A stretch of DNA of 6,177 bases, from NCBI GenBank assembly GCA_030632625.1, contig DAOVUK010000215.1, positions 1 through 6,177 on the forward strand, written 5' to 3'. Within the stretch, counting starts at the first letter, position 1. Every line of letters begins with the position of its first letter. The notes under the pieces are model-generated. The model did no database searches and was not told the DNA's origin. It was given only the letters and a program-made list of their open reading frames with translations. Source of the stretch: Gammaproteobacteria bacterium. Lineage in GTDB: Bacteria; Pseudomonadota; Gammaproteobacteria; GRL18. Positions 6,094-6,177 of the stretch are shown here, piece by piece. A program made the translations under genes and the position numbers.

Positions 6094-6177
6094 GAGCGCC
6101 AAAATATTCTTTCTAAATTACCGCTAAGGTAGTAAACCGACAAAGGTACTAAAAATGTAAAGAACCTAAATAAGGCG

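Larger units (their letters stand above)
5602..6164. repeat. Large non-coding palindromic element with three internal hairpins
   Basis: The 626 bases after yacG contain no supportable gene. Their main structure is an 18-bp perfect inverted repeat, 5623-5640 against 6127-6144 (AGGTAGTAAACCGACAAA on the right). Pairing continues inwards after one mismatch (5642-5644 / 6123-6125) and weakly outwards to 5602-5610 / 6156-6164 (8 of 9 pairs). Between these arms lie three consecutive hairpins at 5674-5808, 5824-5937 and 5937-6093, so the whole can fold as one multi-branched structure. No transposase, tRNA-like fold or attC consensus was seen. It may be a MITE-like or extragenic palindromic element, or a structured RNA; outer ends are uncertain because the window stops at 6177. 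Confidence 0.75.

Noticed and set aside
5552..6177. CRISPR array or tRNA-like gene in the structured spacer
   Set aside because: Repeats are inverted, not regularly spaced direct repeats, and no cloverleaf with T-loop or CCA end was found.

Overview
The window reads as gammaproteobacterial chromosome. It carries the end of a type IV pilus assembly locus followed by three housekeeping genes in the order pilB-pilC-pilD-coaE-zapD-yacG, all on the + strand. From memory, this order (with zapD before yacG) resembles Vibrio-type gammaproteobacteria. Base composition is moderately AT-leaning. No species can be named from the sequence alone.

Layout. Positions 1-1265 hold the C-terminal part of the PilB extension ATPase, cut by the left window edge. 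Positions 1252-1335 are six tandem 14-bp units that start inside the last codons of pilB and run on past its stop. Positions 1367-2596 encode PilC, the inner-membrane platform. A long-armed hairpin (2611-2656) separates it from pilD (2678-3589), the prepilin peptidase/methylase. The pilD stop overlaps the coaE start (TAATG). CoaE (3589-4416) is about 70 residues longer than its usual relatives because of four surface-type insertions, two of them built from tandem repeats. A 108-bp gap precedes zapD (GTG start, 4525-5304), followed by the small zinc protein gene yacG (5336-5551).

How the genes fit together. PilB powers pilus extension on the PilC platform, and PilD cleaves and methylates the prepilins. 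CoaE makes coenzyme A, ZapD bundles FtsZ in the division ring, and YacG is a zinc protein known in E. coli as a gyrase inhibitor. The last three are syntenic passengers rather than pilus components.

The final 626 bases (5552-6177) contain no gene I can support but are highly structured. An 18-bp perfect inverted repeat (5623-5640 / 6127-6144), with weaker pairing further out, encloses three large adjacent hairpins (5674-5808, 5824-5937, 5937-6093). Four short hairpins inside it share a CATCC tip while their stems differ by compensating base changes. This looks like a non-coding palindromic repeat element or a structured RNA locus, and it is the most unusual part of the window. The second theme is local repeat expansion: three different short tandem repeats lie within 3 kb, in or at the edge of conserved genes.
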